Part shown: in pieces, positions 42,993 to 51,557 of the stretch
Layout: each line of letters begins with the position of its first letter
Numbering within the stretch: position 1 is the first letter of the stretch
Assembly: GCF_902143375.2 (NCBI RefSeq)
Contig: NZ_CABFVA020000065.1
Location: 1-64,000, forward strand
DNA from: Methylacidimicrobium tartarophylax
Lineage (GTDB): Bacteria; Verrucomicrobiota; Verrucomicrobiia; Methylacidiphilales; Methylacidiphilaceae
Direction of reading: 5' to 3'
Length of the DNA stretch: 64,000 bases
Position numbers and translations under genes: made by a program
Notes under the pieces: generated by a model
What the model was told of the DNA's origin: nothing
Database searches by the model: none
What the model saw: the letters and a program-made list of their open reading frames with translations, nothing else

Positions 42993-43583
42993 GTGCGTCC
43001 TCATTTTCGTACCTTTCAGCGGCAGCCCCGTATACGGATCAATCAGTTGATCCGAGTGCCGGAGGTTTTTCTGATCGATTCCGATGGCAAGCCCCTTGGA
43101 GTGATGTCGGCGGGCGAGGCCCAGGCGGTTGCTCGCGGTCGAATGCTCGATCTCGTGGAGGTAGCCCCTAACGCCAGGCCGCCGGTCTGCAAGATCTTGG
43201 ATTATGGCAAGTACAAGTACGAACTGGCCAAAAAGGAGAAGGATTCCAAAAAGGGGAGTTCGGGAACCTCGAAGCTGAAGGAGTTACAGCTTCATCTGAG
43301 CATTGATGCGCACGATTACCAGATCAAGCTGAAGCGTGCGGAAGACTTTCTGTGGAAGGGGATGAAGGTGCGCTTCAATCTGCTTCTTCGAGGCCGCGAG
43401 AATATTCACAAGGAATTGGCGGTCGACTTGATGCGGCGCGTACGCGACGATCTGGGCCATGTTGGGACGGCAGACCAGGAGATCAAACCGATCGGTCGCA
43501 GTATTGTCTTGATCCTTCTCCCGCTCCCCGCGCAAAAGAGAACCCGCAAGTACACAGAGGAGGGGGAAGGGGAGACCGTCTGA
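42993..43583 (+). CDS. infC: Translation initiation factor IF-3
   Basis: 196 residues as read from GTG 42993, 2 bp after the thrS stop. IF-3 N-domain RIRINQLIRVPEVFLIDSDG then KPLGVMSAGEAQAVAR and linker VAPNARPPVCKILDYGKYKY; C-domain KELQLHLSIDAHDYQIKLKR, AEDFLWKGMKVRFNLLLRGR and MRRVRDDLGHVG. The C-terminal ~20 residues (AQKRTRKYTEEGEGETV) form an extension. infC often uses a non-ATG start for autoregulation; the exact start here is uncertain. Confidence 0.95.
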   Translation: MRPHFRTFQRQPRIRINQLIRVPEVFLIDSDGKPLGVMSAGEAQAVARGRMLDLVEVAPNARPPVCKILDYGKYKYELAKKEKDSKKGSSGTSKLKELQLHLSIDAHDYQIKLKRAEDFLWKGMKVRFNLLLRGRENIHKELAVDLMRRVRDDLGHVGTADQEIKPIGRSIVLILLPLPAQKRTRKYTEEGEGETV

Positions 43584-43630
43584 CCTCTGCTCACAGGAGA
43601 AGCGAAGACGGGAGAAGCGAAGGAGAGTGC

Positions 43631-43840
43631 ATGCCGAAAGCAATAGCTCGCAGAAAGACGAAGAAGTCGGTGGTCAAGCGGTTCAAGGTCACCGCTCGCG
43701 GAAAGGTGGTCGCCCACCGCGCAGGAAGGCGTCATCTTGCCTCGAGTAAAAACCGAAAACGGATGCGGCGACTGGGCAAGGCGAAGGTGGTGCGCGGCGA
43801 AGACGTCGGCCACGTGCGCGACAGCCTCCCGTTTGCCTAG
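43631..43840 (+). CDS. rpmI: 50S ribosomal protein L35
   Basis: 69 residues. PKAIARRKTKKSVVKRFKVT, then ARGKVVAHRAGRRHLASSKN and RKRMRRLGKAKVVRGEDVGH match L35 in length and basic composition. Preceded by GAAGGAGAGTGC, an excellent ribosome-binding site. Lies 47 bp after infC. Confidence 0.95.
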   Translation: MPKAIARRKTKKSVVKRFKVTARGKVVAHRAGRRHLASSKNRKRMRRLGKAKVVRGEDVGHVRDSLPFA

Positions 43841-43980
43841 AGCGGCTGTTTCGGCAGGCTTGACTGATGTTTCCATTTAGCGCTATCCTTCCTTTCCTTT
43901 TTGACTTTCGAGCGAAGAGCCGGCAACATCCCTAAGCCTTTCGAGGAGAGCTCTCCGTGGGTCTGCAGAGGAGAATTGAC

Positions 43981-43998
43981 ATGAGGAACGGGCGCTAG
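43981..43998 (+). other. Possible five-codon leader ORF upstream of rplT
   Basis: ATG AGG AAC GGG CGC TAG encodes MRNGR. A very good AGAGGAG lies eight bases before the ATG, better than the site used by rplT itself 31 bp further on. It sits in the 188-bp gap between rpmI and rplT, where no other gene fits. Whether it is translated is not shown by sequence alone. Confidence 0.25.
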
Positions 43999-44028
43999 GG
44001 CGAGCAAGGCGGAAGAAAGGAAGACATT

Positions 44029-44406
44029 ATGGCGAGAGCAACGAACGCACCGGCTTCGCGCGAGCGGCGCAGGCGTGTTGTCGATCAGGCAAGCGGTTTC
44101 CGCGGAAGACGGAGCAAGCTCTACCGGTACGCGAAAGACGCGATCTTCAAGGCCAAGTATTGGTCTTATCGCGATCGCAAGACACGAAAGAGGGAATTTC
44201 GCAGTCTTTGGATCGCTAGGATCAATGCAGCGGCACGGGCCGAAGGAATGACCTATAGTCGTCTCTGGGAGGGTTTGATGAAAGCGGGAATCGCCATCGA
44301 TCGGAAGGTGATGGCCGATCTTGCGGTCCGTTCGCCGGCGCAGTTTTCTCGAATCGTTTCGCTCGCCAAGGAGAAGGTTCGTCCGCCCGCCGTCCCGGCG
44401 GCATGA
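44029..44406 (+). CDS. rplT: 50S ribosomal protein L20
   Basis: 125 residues. ARATNAPASRERRRRVVDQA, SGFRGRRSKLYRYAKDAIFK, AKYWSYRDRKTRKREFRSLW and INAAARAEGMTYSRLWEGLM match L20, with a C-terminal extension of a few residues (EKVRPPAVPAA). Preceded by GGAAGAAAGGAAG. Its stop overlaps the dxr ATG (ATGA), joining the ribosomal and isoprenoid genes into one transcription unit. Confidence 0.96.
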   Translation: MARATNAPASRERRRRVVDQASGFRGRRSKLYRYAKDAIFKAKYWSYRDRKTRKREFRSLWIARINAAARAEGMTYSRLWEGLMKAGIAIDRKVMADLAVRSPAQFSRIVSLAKEKVRPPAVPAA

Positions 44407-45566
44407 AAAAGCGCGTCCTCATTCTCGGGTCGACCGGCTCGATCGGTCGAAGTGCGCTTGCCGTCGTCCGGAAACTTTCCGAGCGCCTTGAGGTGGTCGG
44501 TTTGGCCGCCGGCAGACAGATCGACGAGTTGCGCGCACAGGCCGAGGAGTTTCGACCAAGGGCGATCGGTCTCTTTAGCCCACCCGCAGGCGTTTCCTGG
44601 CGGCAAGGGTTTCCGGGGAAGACGAAGCTTTACCAGGGCGCCCTCGGCCTATCCGAGATGGTCGCCGAGACAGAGGCGGATCTGGTTCTCGTGGCGATCG
44701 TCGGGACCGCGGGACTTGGCCCCTCTCTGGCTGCAATCCGAACCGGGAAGAGCCTGGCGCTGGCCAGCAAGGAAGTCCTCGTCATGGCGGGAGAGATCGT
44801 CATGGCCGAAGCACGGGCGCGGAAGATCCCGATTTTGCCTGTGGACAGCGAGCACAACGCGGTCTTCCAGTGCTTAGGGGGCTCTGCGTTTCATCAAGTG
44901 CGCAGGATCGTCCTGACCGCCTCAGGAGGGCCGTTCCGCACCTGGGATGCTCAGCGGATCGCATCGGCGACGGTGGAGGATGCCTTGGATCATCCGACCT
45001 GGAAAATGGGAAGGAAGATCACGATTGATTCCGCAACCTTGTTTAATAAGGCGCTGGAGATGATCGAGGCGCATTGGCTCTTCTCCGCGCCGTTTTCCGC
45101 GATCGATGTCGTCGTCCATCCCCAGAGCATCGTCCACTCCCTCGTCGAGTTCGTAGACGGTTCTCAGCTCGCCCAGTTGAGCCACTCCGACATGTGTCTG
45201 CCGATTCAATATGCCTTTACCTATCCCGAGCGGCTCCCAAGCCCGGTGCGATTTCTCGACCTTGCGAGCGTGAGTCGACTCTGCTTCGAGGAGCCGGATC
45301 ACGAACGCTTCCCCGCGCTTCGATTGGCTCGGCGGGCGGGGGAGGCGGGGGGCACGGCTCCCTGCGTCCTCAATGCTGCAAACGAGGTGGCGGTTGCCGC
45401 GTTTCTTGAGAAGAAGATTCCTTTTCCCGCCATCTCGCGGTGCGTAGAGGCTGCGATCGACGGGCATAAGCCGAGTGCGGCGAGGGATCTCGAGGTCTTG
45501 CAGCGGGTGGACGAAGAGGCTCGCGTCGCCGCAGTTGAGTGGATCCACAAAAAAGGCTATTCTTAA
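44403..45566 (+). CDS. dxr: 1-deoxy-D-xylulose 5-phosphate reductoisomerase
   Basis: First committed step of the MEP isoprenoid pathway (DXP to MEP, NADPH-dependent). 387 residues. NADPH fold VLILGSTGSIGRSALAVVRK, LALASKEVLVMAGE, PVDSEHNAVFQCL with the metal-binding Asp/Glu, LTASGGPFRTW, WKMGRKITIDSATLFNKALE and AHWLFSAPFSAIDVVVHPQS are all canonical. Coupled to rplT by a 4-bp overlap; rseP follows 2 bp downstream. Confidence 0.96.
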   Translation: MKKRVLILGSTGSIGRSALAVVRKLSERLEVVGLAAGRQIDELRAQAEEFRPRAIGLFSPPAGVSWRQGFPGKTKLYQGALGLSEMVAETEADLVLVAIVGTAGLGPSLAAIRTGKSLALASKEVLVMAGEIVMAEARARKIPILPVDSEHNAVFQCLGGSAFHQVRRIVLTASGGPFRTWDAQRIASATVEDALDHPTWKMGRKITIDSATLFNKALEMIEAHWLFSAPFSAIDVVVHPQSIVHSLVEFVDGSQLAQLSHSDMCLPIQYAFTYPERLPSPVRFLDLASVSRLCFEEPDHERFPALRLARRAGEAGGTAPCVLNAANEVAVAAFLEKKIPFPAISRCVEAAIDGHKPSAARDLEVLQRVDEEARVAAVEWIHKKGYS

Positions 45567-45568
45567 AC

Positions 45569-47011
45569 ATGTTGCCCTTCGGCGAGATCGCGCGTTTTGT
45601 GGGGACCTTCGCTGAGGTTCTCTTTCTCTTCAACGTCTTGATTGTCGTCCACGAGTTGGGGCACTTCCTGGCAGCTCGCCGCCGCGGCCTGCGCGTGGAG
45701 CGCTTTCAGATCTGGTTCGGTGCGCCTATTTGGGAAAAAGAGATTGGCGGCGTGGTCTATGCGTTGGGCTGGATCCCTGCGGGCGGGTTCGTGGCGCTTC
45801 CCCAGATGGCGGGAGCCGAAATGCTCGAAGGAAAGCGCGAATCGGACGCCGAAGTTCTTCCTCCCGTCAAGCCGTGGGATAAGATTCTGGTGGCGGTGGC
45901 CGGTCCCGCGGCCAATCTCGTGTTGGCGGTCGTCTTTTCCCTGATTGTCTGGGTGGTCGGCCGGCCGGTAAGCCAGGGCGAGGCAACCACGACGATCGGC
46001 TACGTCTTTCCCGACTCTCCGGCGGAGAAGGCAGGCTTAAAGCCGGGAGATCGGCTTCTTCTAGTGGACGGCCACCCGGTACATCGCTTCCAGGGAATGG
46101 ACGACACCGCCATCACATGGAATATCGTCCGAAGCGAGGGATCCGAGATCCCGATCACGCTGGAACGGGAAGGGAAGGTTCTCTCGGTATCTGTGACCCC
46201 CGTTCGGGAGGAACGCGGATTCCTGCAGAGAAAGGGATTGCGACAAATCTTGATCCTACCCGAAGAGACGCCGACGATCGCACGGGTTTTCCCAAAGAGT
46301 CCTGCCGCGGGAGCGGGTTTGCGTCCAGGAGATCAGGTTCTTTCCGTCGACGGACAGCGCTTGCTTTCTCCGATCGCGCTCAACGACTACATGATCAAGC
46401 ATCCGGGCAAGTCTCTCTCGCTCGAGGTAGCCCGGGAAGGGCGAAGCCGGTCGGTGGAGATCGTCCCTGAGGTGCCGGTGTCGGAGACCGTACCTCGAAT
46501 CGGACTTCAGTGGGACCTGGCCGGAACGATGAGCATCGTTCATCCGAACCCGCTGGAACAGATTCTCGCCAGCGTACGGGCCATGACCAGCACCGTGGCG
46601 GCCATGCTCTCTCCCCGGTCAGACATCAAGCCGCAGCATCTTTCCGGACCGGTGGGCATCATGCGCTTGTACTATCTCCTGTTTCAGAGTCCATACGGAT
46701 GGCGCTTGGCACTCTGGTTCAGCGTGCTTTTCAATGTCAATGTGGCCCTCCTCAACCTCATGCCCATCCCTGTTTTGGATGGAGGACATATTCTCCTCTC
46801 TCTGGCGGAATGGGTGCGCGGCCGACCGCTCAACCTCCGCGTGCTGGAGGCGCTGCAGGTTATTTTTGCGACTCTCATCGTAGGCTTCATCCTCTACGTC
46901 ACCTTTTTCGACGTTCAAGATCTGCCGTGGAGAGGTGGCGGGAAAGGTCCGGAGATGCAGTTTCCGGCAAGCACTCATCCAGCAGCCCCTGCGGAGCCTC
47001 AATCGCCATGA
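45569..47011 (+). CDS. rseP: RseP-type site-2 zinc metalloprotease
   Basis: Intramembrane protease that releases membrane-bound anti-sigma factors. 480 residues from MLPFGEIARF. The first transmembrane helix carries the zinc motif VVHELGHFLAARRRGL. Then GWIPAGGFVALPQM, a first PDZ domain (~155-230; VFPDSPAEKAGLKPGDRLLL), a second PDZ (~235-310; VFPKSPAAGAGLRPGDQVLS) and the C-terminal NLMPIPVLDGGHILLSLAEW with the third zinc ligand Asp. Its position between dxr and ispG mirrors the dxr-rseP linkage of many bacteria. Stop overlaps ispG by ATGA. Confidence 0.93.
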   Translation: MLPFGEIARFVGTFAEVLFLFNVLIVVHELGHFLAARRRGLRVERFQIWFGAPIWEKEIGGVVYALGWIPAGGFVALPQMAGAEMLEGKRESDAEVLPPVKPWDKILVAVAGPAANLVLAVVFSLIVWVVGRPVSQGEATTTIGYVFPDSPAEKAGLKPGDRLLLVDGHPVHRFQGMDDTAITWNIVRSEGSEIPITLEREGKVLSVSVTPVREERGFLQRKGLRQILILPEETPTIARVFPKSPAAGAGLRPGDQVLSVDGQRLLSPIALNDYMIKHPGKSLSLEVAREGRSRSVEIVPEVPVSETVPRIGLQWDLAGTMSIVHPNPLEQILASVRAMTSTVAAMLSPRSDIKPQHLSGPVGIMRLYYLLFQSPYGWRLALWFSVLFNVNVALLNLMPIPVLDGGHILLSLAEWVRGRPLNLRVLEALQVIFATLIVGFILYVTFFDVQDLPWRGGGKGPEMQFPASTHPAAPAEPQSP

Positions 47012-48768
47012 CGCACCTGCCTCCTTCCTATGTTCCCGATGTCACTCGGTATGTGAAACGCAGCTCGCGGGAAGTGCCCGTCGGCCCGATCGTGATCGGA
47101 GGGGGGATGCCCGTCGTCATCCAGTCGATGCTGACCTCGGACACGATGGATGCCGAAGCGTGCGTGCGGGAAGCTCTTAAGTTGGCCGATGCCGGCTGCC
47201 ATCTCGTGCGGATCACGGCTCCTACGGTGAAGGATGCTGCTAACCTTCGGGCGGTTCGAGAGGCGCTTCAGCGCCGCGGCAGTCCCGTGCCGCTCGTGGC
47301 AGACATCCATTTCAAGCCCGAGGCGGCATTGGAGGCTGCCCGGTGGGTAGATAAGATTCGGATCAATCCGGGCAACTATGCGGATCGAAAAAAGTTTCTG
47401 GTTCGGAGTTATACGGATCCCGAGTATGCATCCGCCGTCGAACGGCTGGAAGCAGCCTTCCTGCCGCTCGTAAAACTCTGTATGCAGCGGGGAATCGCCA
47501 TGCGGATCGGAACCAATCACGGAAGCTTGTCCGACCGCATTCTCAACCGGTACGGAGATACGCCTTTGGGAATGGTCGAGAGTGCCCTGGAGTATGCGCG
47601 GATTTGCCGGAAGGCGGGTTTCCACCGGCTCGTCTTTTCGATGAAGGCCTCCAATCCTCGGATCATGATCTCGGCCTATCGGCGACTGGTCGCAACCCTC
47701 CAGGAATTGGGGCCGGATTGGAATTATCCGGTTCATCTCGGCGTGACGGAGGCGGGGGACGGGGAAGACGGAAGAGTAAAGAGTGCCATCGGCATCGGGG
47801 CTCTTTTGGCCGACGGAATCGGCGATACGATCCGTGTCTCCTTGACCGAGGACAGCATTCGGGAAATCCCCGTGGCCTACGCGTTGCGCTCCCTCATTGC
47901 ACCATTTGCGGAGGCTCCGCACCCTAAGGGGAAGATCCAAGCGCCTTTTGACCCGTTTGCGTTCGAGCGCCGTGCGTCCTTGCCGTGGGAACGGAATCCG
48001 AAGGTGGGTGGAGCGGAGCCGGTGCGTGTCGCCGTGCCCGAGGAGCACTTTGCCGCCCTGGTCGAGAGCTCTCGGAACACGGAAATCGCTCCCGAGCTGG
48101 CCTACCGGGCGGATCGCGTCGTAGAGCTGGATCCCGAAGACTCCGAGGCGTTGGCGGCTCTGCGGAGCGGACCGCCCCGGCTGGTTACCGTGCGGGACAG
48201 GTGTCCCTATCCGCCGCTCTTTGCCTTCCGGATGCTTGCGGCCCGCATTCCGGTACACCATCCGATCCTACTCAAGGACACCTTCTTTCCCGGCGAGCAG
48301 ACCGACCCCCTGCGATCCCTGCTCAACAGTGCCCTCCAACTCGGAGGGCTCCTTTGCGACGGCATCGGAGATGCCATCTTGCTTCGGGGCGAGCCCGATC
48401 CGAAGAAGGCGCTGCAGCTTTCCTACAATATCCTTCAAGCCACCGGCAATCGTAGCTTCAAGGCCGACTTTGTCGCCTGCCCCTCCTGCGGCAGAACTCT
48501 CTTCAATCTTCAAGAGACTACGGCGCGCATCCGGGCGGCTACCGGACATCTCAAAGGGGTGAAGATTGCCGTGATGGGGTGCATCGTCAACGGTCCCGGG
48601 GAGATGGCGGATGCGGATTTCGGCTACGTCGGCGGCGCTCCGGGTAAGGTAAATCTCTATGTCGGGAAGAAGGCGGTTCGTTTCAACATCCCGCAAGAGC
48701 AAGCGGTCGATTCGTTGATCGCGTTGATCGGCGATGAGGGAAAATGGGCCCCTCCGCCCGCGACCTGA
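47008..48768 (+). CDS. ispG: 4-hydroxy-3-methylbut-2-enyl diphosphate synthase, large insert-bearing form
   Basis: Penultimate MEP-pathway enzyme (MEcPP to HMBPP) with a [4Fe-4S] cluster. 586 residues, far longer than the ~370 of E. coli IspG, which fits the three-domain form of plants, Chlamydiae and Bacteroidetes. Residues 1-~275 are the TIM barrel (VPVGPIVIGGGMPVVIQSML; ADIHFKPEAALEAARWVDKI; RIGTNHGSLSDRIL; GDGEDGRVKSAIGIGALLAD). About 290-480 are the insert domain. The C-terminus holds the cluster ligands FVACPSCGRTLFNLQ and MGCIVNGPGEMADADFGYVG. All three Cys and the Glu are present. Confidence 0.95.
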   Translation: MTHLPPSYVPDVTRYVKRSSREVPVGPIVIGGGMPVVIQSMLTSDTMDAEACVREALKLADAGCHLVRITAPTVKDAANLRAVREALQRRGSPVPLVADIHFKPEAALEAARWVDKIRINPGNYADRKKFLVRSYTDPEYASAVERLEAAFLPLVKLCMQRGIAMRIGTNHGSLSDRILNRYGDTPLGMVESALEYARICRKAGFHRLVFSMKASNPRIMISAYRRLVATLQELGPDWNYPVHLGVTEAGDGEDGRVKSAIGIGALLADGIGDTIRVSLTEDSIREIPVAYALRSLIAPFAEAPHPKGKIQAPFDPFAFERRASLPWERNPKVGGAEPVRVAVPEEHFAALVESSRNTEIAPELAYRADRVVELDPEDSEALAALRSGPPRLVTVRDRCPYPPLFAFRMLAARIPVHHPILLKDTFFPGEQTDPLRSLLNSALQLGGLLCDGIGDAILLRGEPDPKKALQLSYNILQATGNRSFKADFVACPSCGRTLFNLQETTARIRAATGHLKGVKIAVMGCIVNGPGEMADADFGYVGGAPGKVNLYVGKKAVRFNIPQEQAVDSLIALIGDEGKWAPPPAT

Positions 48769-48830
48769 TCCAGGGTTCGGCGTCTTACTCTTTTTTTTGA
48801 GGACGTCGTGGCCCAAGGTGCGATATGGAA

Positions 48831-48860
48831 TCCCATGCCGGGGGTACCCGGCGCATGGGA
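48831..48860. terminator. Hairpin upstream of tatA
   Basis: TCCCATGC (48831-48838) pairs perfectly with GCATGGGA (48853-48860), and an inner CGGG/CCCG stem (48839-48842/48847-48850) closes a GGTA loop, leaving a 2-base bulge. It lies between ispG and tatA, after a T8 run (48791-48798). No T-run follows the hairpin, so it may be a regulatory or mRNA-stabilising structure as easily as a terminator. Confidence 0.4.
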
Positions 48861-48895
48861 GTTTGCAAAACCTCAAGGAGAGCGTAGAGTCGATC

Positions 48896-49186
48896 ATGCT
48901 CTGGTTGGCATTCGGTCTGCCGTCGGGTTCGGAATGGTTTTGGATCTTCGTGGTCGTCTTCCTTCTCTTTGGCGCCAAGAAGCTCCCGGAGCTTGCTCGC
49001 GGAGTCGGCAAAGCGCTTGGCGAGTTCCATAAGGCTCGCGAAGACTTTGAGCGGGAGATTCACCACTCCTTGCGCGACCCCGGCGCAGGTGTCCCCTCGT
49101 CCATGGACCAGGCTTCTTCTCCTCCCTCGGCGGCGACTCCTCCCCCCAATGGGGTGATTCCTCGAGAGGAAAAGAAGCCTTCCTGA
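48896..49186 (+). CDS. tatA: Twin-arginine translocase subunit TatA-like
   Basis: 96 residues from MLWLAFGLPSGSEW. One N-terminal transmembrane helix with the signature WFWIFVVVFLLFGAKKLPEL (F-G-x-x-K-L-P-E-L), followed by the amphipathic helix ARGVGKALGEFHKAREDFER, then a Ser/Pro-rich tail. It forms the pore part of the Tat export system, which would export the Tat-type subunit ActB encoded at 52.7 kb. TatA and TatB cannot be separated confidently by eye. tatC is not in the window. Confidence 0.9.
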   Translation: MLWLAFGLPSGSEWFWIFVVVFLLFGAKKLPELARGVGKALGEFHKAREDFEREIHHSLRDPGAGVPSSMDQASSPPSAATPPPNGVIPREEKKPS

Positions 49187-49263
49187 ACGAGGCGGGGAAA
49201 TCGAAGGCCGCCGCGCGCTTTCCTGATTGACAGTGCGACTCCGCGTCGTACCCTCAAAGGTTT

Positions 49264-50349
49264 ATGGTTCCGCTCTCCCAAATTTGGACGGTTTCATCCT
49301 ACATCCTCAAACAACGGTTTACCGGTCGGAAGAGATATCCGCTCGTTTTGATGCTCGAACCGCTCTTTCGGTGCAATCTCGCGTGCGCGGGGTGCGGCAA
49401 AGTGCAGTATCCCGATCATGTCCTGAACCGTCGGCTCAGCCCGGAGCAGTGTTGGGCGGCAGTCGAAGAGTGCGGCGCGCCCATTGTGAGCATTCCCGGC
49501 GGCGAGCCGCTGATTCACAAGGAGATCGACCGCATTGTGGAAGGGCTGATTGCGCGCAAGAAATATATCTATCTCTGCACGAATGCTCTTCTTTTGAAAA
49601 AGAAGCTCGATCTCTTTCGTCCGTCGAAATTTCTTACCTTCAGCGTTCATTTGGATGGGCTCCGGGAAGATCATGACGAGTCGGTTTGTCGGGATGGGGT
49701 TTACGAGACAGCGGTCGCCGGAATTCAGGAAGCCGTTCGTCGCGGATTTCGCGTGACGGTCAACTCGACCTTCTTTGACGGTGCGGATCCGGAGCGGATT
49801 CGCAAGTTCTTCGATGAGGCGATGAAACTGGGCATCGAGGGAATCATGTTTTCTCCCGGATACAGCTACGAGAAGGCTCCCGACCAAGGACACTTCCTGA
49901 GGAGGGCAAAGACGCAGGCGCTCTTCCGGGAGGTCTTTCGCGATCGGAAGAAGAGCTGGAAGTTCAACCTCTCCCCTCTTTTTCTCGAGTTCCTCCAGGG
50001 AAAGATCGACTACGATTGCACCCCTTGGGGGAATCCGACCTACAACATCTTCGGCTGGCAGCGCCCCTGTTATCTCCTCCAGGAAGGTTATGCAAAGAGC
50101 TTTCAGGAGCTCTTGGAGACGACTCGCTGGGAAGACTACGGCTGGCACAGCGGAAATCCGCACTGTGCCGATTGCATGGTTCATTCCGGATACGAGCCTA
50201 GTGCGGTAAACGATACCTTTGGTTCCTTCGCCGGCTTGCTGCGCACGATTCGAGCCAGCTTGGGCAATGATCGAAGCTCGACTCCTTCGGATGGAGACAA
50301 GCAGCAACCGCTGCATCCGGAGAAAGAGAAGGAAACGGTCATGGTCTGA
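49264..50349 (+). CDS. hpnH: Hopanoid biosynthesis radical SAM protein HpnH
   Basis: Adds the 5'-deoxyadenosyl group of SAM to hopene, the first step in making extended (C35) hopanoids. 361 residues. The radical SAM cluster motif CNLACAGCGKVQYPDHVLNR contains C-x3-C-x2-C. Then SIPGGEPLIHKEIDRIVEGL, FLTFSVHLDGLREDHDESVC, GIMFSPGYSYEKAPDQGHFL and the C-terminal PCYLLQEGYAKSFQELLETT. HpnH proteins carry exactly this N-terminal PLSQIWTVSSYILKQR. It is slightly longer than usual because of a polar tail. It starts 77 bp after tatA. Hopanoids stabilise membranes of acidophiles. Confidence 0.94.
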   Translation: MVPLSQIWTVSSYILKQRFTGRKRYPLVLMLEPLFRCNLACAGCGKVQYPDHVLNRRLSPEQCWAAVEECGAPIVSIPGGEPLIHKEIDRIVEGLIARKKYIYLCTNALLLKKKLDLFRPSKFLTFSVHLDGLREDHDESVCRDGVYETAVAGIQEAVRRGFRVTVNSTFFDGADPERIRKFFDEAMKLGIEGIMFSPGYSYEKAPDQGHFLRRAKTQALFREVFRDRKKSWKFNLSPLFLEFLQGKIDYDCTPWGNPTYNIFGWQRPCYLLQEGYAKSFQELLETTRWEDYGWHSGNPHCADCMVHSGYEPSAVNDTFGSFAGLLRTIRASLGNDRSSTPSDGDKQQPLHPEKEKETVMV

Positions 50350-50389
50350 GGGGGAGGGCGAAGCACGAGCGGAGAGAGAGGCTGTCACG

Positions 50390-50752
50390 ATGGAAGAGAA
50401 TCGGAACCGATCGGAAGGTGCTTTATCCCCCTCCGAAGTGTTGGCCGAACAGATAGAGAAGGCGTTTCATTATCGGGGAGACGTGACCTTGCGCCTTTCC
50501 GGGGAACGCTCCCTAAGCGGGTATCTCTTTAACCGGTCCGGAAACGGAGAAGATGCCTCTGTTCAGGTGATGCTCCCGGATGGCCAGGGTTCGGTGAGTA
50601 TCCCCTATCGGGAGATTCAGGAGATTGTTTTTAGCGGAGCCGATGCGGCGGACGGGAAATCCTTCGAGGCCTGGAAGGCCAAAAAGAATGGGGAGCGGCA
50701 AAAAGAAGCCGAACAGATCGCCACGGACATGCGCCGCCAGGGTCTTCTATAA
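50390..50752 (+). CDS. Conserved-looking small protein of unknown function
   Basis: 120 residues starting 40 bp after hpnH with GGAGAGAGAGG upstream of the ATG. An N-terminal helix (SEVLAEQIEKAFHYRGDVTL) leads into an Sm-like pattern of short strands (LRLSGERSLSGYLFNR; ASVQVMLPDGQGSVSIPYRE; IQEIVFSGAD) and a charged C-terminal helix (SFEAWKAKKNGERQKEAEQI). The strand region may be a small beta-barrel, but no family name can be assigned. No signal peptide. Probably co-transcribed with hpnH. Confidence 0.65.
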   Translation: MEENRNRSEGALSPSEVLAEQIEKAFHYRGDVTLRLSGERSLSGYLFNRSGNGEDASVQVMLPDGQGSVSIPYREIQEIVFSGADAADGKSFEAWKAKKNGERQKEAEQIATDMRRQGLL

Positions 50753-50824
50753 ATTAAGTAGGCCGACCGACACGTCCGGTTCAAATCCCGCTACGATCTC
50801 CCAGTGGGAAGGCCACCGTCGGTC

Positions 50825-51472
50825 TCAAGCGGGAAGCATGGCGACCGCCCACATTCTCCCCGTGACTCCCTTCTCCGCCCGAAAGGAAAAATAGCGATCA
50901 AGATGGCATGCGGTGCAAATGCCGCAGTCAAAGAAATCGCGAACTCCCATTCCTAAGGCCTGTTCCCGAATCTGCTGCACAAAGTCGACTTCATAGTGGG
51001 GAGGACGGATGCACGGGCTGACCTGGACGATCAGGCGCTCGGGCGGCGAGCCCCAACGGCTCCGGAAGCTCTCAATGGCCTTCTTGACAATTTGCGCTTC
51101 ACTTCCGTTGCGTCCGGAATGCACGATTCCGACGGCAGGAATCTCCGGATCGAAGAGGTAGACAGCGGCACAATCCGCCACGCGAATTTTAAGAGCGACG
51201 TCTCGGCATGCCGTGAGCAGACCATCCACGCTCGGGTAGAAGAGAGGCGTGGGTCTTTCGACGAAAGCGATCCCATTGCCGTGGGTCTGCTCGGCTCCGA
51301 CGAGGCGGTCGGGGTCAAGCCCCAGCTCGCGAACAGGGGGAGGGCGGTCGATGCCGCACGTCCGCAGGGAGAAGGCGTGAGGAAGTCCGGCCGCGGTAAG
51401 GGCGGGGAAAAATTGCCACGACTCGGAATCGAGTTCGAACGAGGCGGATGATTGCCTTGCCAAGAGCACCAT
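50825..51472 (-). CDS. pgeF: Laccase-domain peptidoglycan editing factor
   Basis: 215 residues from MVLLARQSSA. YfiH/DUF152 family: GLPHAFSLRTCG, LVGAEQTHGNGIAFVE with the first metal His, DGLLTACRDVALKIRVADCA (ligand Cys), IPAVGIVHSGRNGSEAQIVK (ligand His) and a C-terminal CGICTACHLDRYFSFRAEKG. In E. coli the protein removes misincorporated L-Ser from peptidoglycan precursors; related members act as purine nucleoside phosphorylases. The normal HSGWRG motif reads HSGRNG here. The longer frame to 51529 runs into tRNA-Pro and is excluded. Confidence 0.9.
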   Translation of the reverse strand: MVLLARQSSASFELDSESWQFFPALTAAGLPHAFSLRTCGIDRPPPVRELGLDPDRLVGAEQTHGNGIAFVERPTPLFYPSVDGLLTACRDVALKIRVADCAAVYLFDPEIPAVGIVHSGRNGSEAQIVKKAIESFRSRWGSPPERLIVQVSPCIRPPHYEVDFVQQIREQALGMGVRDFFDCGICTACHLDRYFSFRAEKGVTGRMWAVAMLPA

Positions 51473-51483
51473 GAGTGAACCGC

Positions 51484-51557
51484 TCGGGCTGCAGGGATTT
51501 GAACCCTGGACCTCTTGGTCCCGAACCAAGCGCGCTACCAGACTGCGCCACAGCCCG
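51484..51557 (-). tRNA. tRNA-Pro (anticodon CGG)
   Basis: On the minus strand the acceptor CGGGCTG pairs with CAGCCCG, the D-arm is GCGC/GCGC, the anticodon stem CTTGG/CCAAG surrounds loop TTCGGGA (anticodon CGG) and the T-arm is CAGGG-TTCAAAT-CCCTG. Discriminator A, no encoded CCA. It lies 11 bp upstream of pgeF on the same strand. Confidence 0.96.

Noticed and set aside
46510-47007. 5' extension of the ispG frame inside rseP
   Set aside because: Overlaps the rseP C-terminal active-site region in another frame; ATG 47008 overlaps the rseP stop and matches the IspG N-terminus.
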